The position numbers were made by a program, and so were the translations under genes. The notes under the pieces are model-generated. The model had not been told where the DNA came from and ran no database searches. It saw only the letters and a list, made by a program, of their open reading frames with translations. A DNA stretch of 64,000 nucleotides from Amoeboaphelidium protococcarum. Lineage: Eukaryota > Aphelidiomycota > Aphelidea. Shown here piece by piece: positions 62,829-64,000 of the stretch (positions are counted from its first letter, which is position 1; each line of letters opens with the position of its first letter). The stretch lies in NCBI GenBank assembly GCA_023515745.1, contig JALECJ010000056.1, positions 248,001 to 312,000 on the forward strand, given 5' to 3'.

Positions 62829-63034
62829 GTACATCATCACGATGCAGGGCTCTATCCAGAGCAAGTACATCATCACGATGCAGGACATCATCACGATGCG
62901 AGGGCTCGCTACAGAGCAAGTGCTCGATCCAGAGCAAGTACATCATCACGATGCAGGACATCATCACGATGCGAGGGCTCGATACAGAGCAAGTGCTCGA
63001 TCCAGAGCAAGGACATCATAACGATGCAGGAGCA
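62829..63034. repeat. Tandem array with 73-bp period
   Basis: A unit beginning TACATCATCACGATGCAGGA is present twice almost perfectly (62866-62938 and 62939-63011), with a shorter partial copy before (from 62829) and a partial copy after. Each unit contains CATCATCACGATGC twice and AGAGCAAGTGCTCGATCCAG. The period is not a multiple of three, so it is unlikely to be a protein repeat. Confidence 0.8.
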
Positions 63035-63125
63035 CTGTCGCCAATGCCTAAATTTGCGAATGAAGAGAAGAGAAGAAGAAAGAGAATGAGGAGCGGATGG
63101 GCTTTTATAGCCGAGTTCAACGAAT

Positions 63126-63180
63126 AAACAAACAAACGAACAAACAAACGAACTCGCGCGCTCACTCACTCACGCACGCG
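63126..63180. repeat. Simple repeats (AAAC)n and (CACT)n
   Basis: AAAC/AAACG units run from 63126 to about 63151 and CACT/CACG units from about 63162 to 63180, just upstream of the frame at 63201. Confidence 0.65.
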
Positions 63181-63200
63181 ACAAGAACAAAGACAACGAC

Positions 63201-63698
63201 ATGGAGTGTGAAATATGTAACTACCGATAGAAGGATCAACTAGAGCACCAACACAGGATTGAATTGAAATATCATTCTAAACCATTAGTAGTGTTAACAA
63301 ACCATTTCGAGGTATCCCTATACCGCTATTGGTATGACTAGCGATGCCTTTATGGATAGAGGATGGCGTTAGTTGAAATCGGAAACAATATTAATGAACT
63401 ATTATAAACTACAACTATTATAAACTATATCTCTAAACAGCTCAAAATAGGCATAGATGACTTTACTGCGTGTTTATTAGCACATTGGTCTAATTTTTTT
63501 GGGTCAACTTGCTTCCTAGACAACAAAAACTATAGACGCTTACGTATAATTTGTTAGTTAGCTGGTAGATAAGACACTAGCAATCCTCTTTCAATGTCAT
63601 GCCACCAGACGGATGATTGTAACGATCTCAAATGGAGTGGACATTTTTCCTTAAAGCTCATATCAACTATCAGTATAAGACTACACATATCCCTTTGA
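63201..63698 (+). CDS. Hypothetical ORF, possible first exon of a gene leaving the window
   Basis: A 165-residue frame from ATG to TGA 63696-63698. The N-terminus MECEICNYRQKDQLEHQHRI has a CxxC pair. The segment KPLVVLTNHFEVSLYRY faintly recalls the start of the Argonaute/Piwi N-domain, but nothing further confirms that. Frames of this length without TGA can arise by chance under this code. Confidence 0.3.
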
Positions 63699-63829
63699 AA
63701 CTTTACAAAGTTTGGACATTATCTCAATTGAGCTTAAGACTTATATAAGTTTTCCCTTTAATTTATTTACCGCCGTACTTTGTTTTGGAAAATTTGTACT
63801 CACTATTCAGTAAATATAATAAGCCTTGA

Positions 63830-64000
63830 AGTCAGAGGAATATTGATTATGTTGCTGCGATAAATGAACTCGTCTCGTATGAGTCTGCAATACATCAGCA
63901 TGGGAATATCAATAACTGGGATTTACCTGTTGCATTTGAATAACTTTAGCAATATCTTACAGGTGTTAGTTGTCTCAGTGATCGCAAATCTTACTATAGT
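63830..64000 (+). CDS. 3'-open coding segment at window edge
   Basis: After a TGA at 63827 the frame is open to the last base (57 codons) and reads as a plausible helical protein (RNIDYVAAINELVSYESAIH, then INNWDLPVAFEQLQQYL). A short intron may join it to sequence upstream; it could be a later exon of the 63201 gene. Confidence 0.3.

Noticed and set aside
62767-63021. 84-residue His-rich frame over the tandem repeats
   Set aside because: The 73-bp period shifts phase at each unit, so the frame is a by-product of the repeat.

Overview
The window is a gene-dense stretch of a eukaryotic nuclear genome that reads sensibly only if TAA and TAG encode glutamine and TGA is the sole stop (the code of NCBI table 6). 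About 39 protein genes were resolved on this basis. Nearly all end in TGA, carry in-frame TAA/TAG at plausible Gln positions, and many are recognisable over their full length. Introns are few and short (about 48-71 nt), with GT donors and mostly TGTAG acceptors. The classical UAR=Gln groups are ciliates, dasycladalean algae, diplomonads and some oxymonads. The gene set here looks fungus-like instead: a GH72/X8 beta-1,3-glucanosyltransferase, a GPI-anchored cysteine-rich wall-type protein, an Rsp5-type C2-WW3-HECT ligase and a Neo1-type flippase. Typical mitochondrial genes (TIM21, COQ2, uL3m, an SLC25 carrier) argue against diplomonads and oxymonads. My best guess is a holomycotan outside the main fungal groups, for example an aphelid-like relative of fungi; this is inference and was not checked against a database.

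Layout. 1-5 kb: RCHY1-like E3 (5' end outside the window), NMNAT, TIM21, a HYLS1-like protein, PIG-T. 5-11 kb: an E-type cyclin, a large secreted Ser/Thr/Pro-rich protein with an EF-hand domain, a GPI-type cysteine-rich protein. 11-24 kb: COQ2, RSP5, mitochondrial uL3, PIG-M, PABPN1, a SAC2/INPP5F phosphatase with a possible extra C-terminus, ataxin-2. 24-31 kb: a TPX2-like protein, RUVBL2, EDC4. 31-36 kb: an unresolved stretch, the second copy of the secreted EF-hand protein, SGT, a small secreted coiled-coil protein. 36-45 kb: SPATA20, ATP9/Neo1 P4-ATPase, a small coiled-coil protein, otubain, an R3H protein. 45-52 kb: an orphan secreted protein, GH72 enzyme, HOOK, IPK1. 52-61 kb: SLC25 carrier, a small coiled-coil protein, THOC3, RPC3, syntaxin-16/Tlg2, UFD1, dynactin p25. 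61-64 kb: a Myb-like protein, unresolved coding fragments, tandem repeats, and a gene leaving the window.

Functional themes: GPI-anchor synthesis and attachment (PIG-M, PIG-T) alongside candidate GPI-anchored products; mRNA handling (EDC4, ataxin-2, PABPN1, THOC3, R3H); microtubule and centriole biology (TPX2-like, HYLS1-like, HOOK, dynactin p25, cyclin E); ubiquitin and proteostasis (RCHY1, RSP5, otubain, UFD1, SGT). Genes tend to alternate in strand, giving many head-to-head pairs about 150-650 bp apart and tail-to-tail pairs about 70-390 bp apart. No CRISPR, rRNA, tRNA, insertion sequence or intact transposon was recognised.
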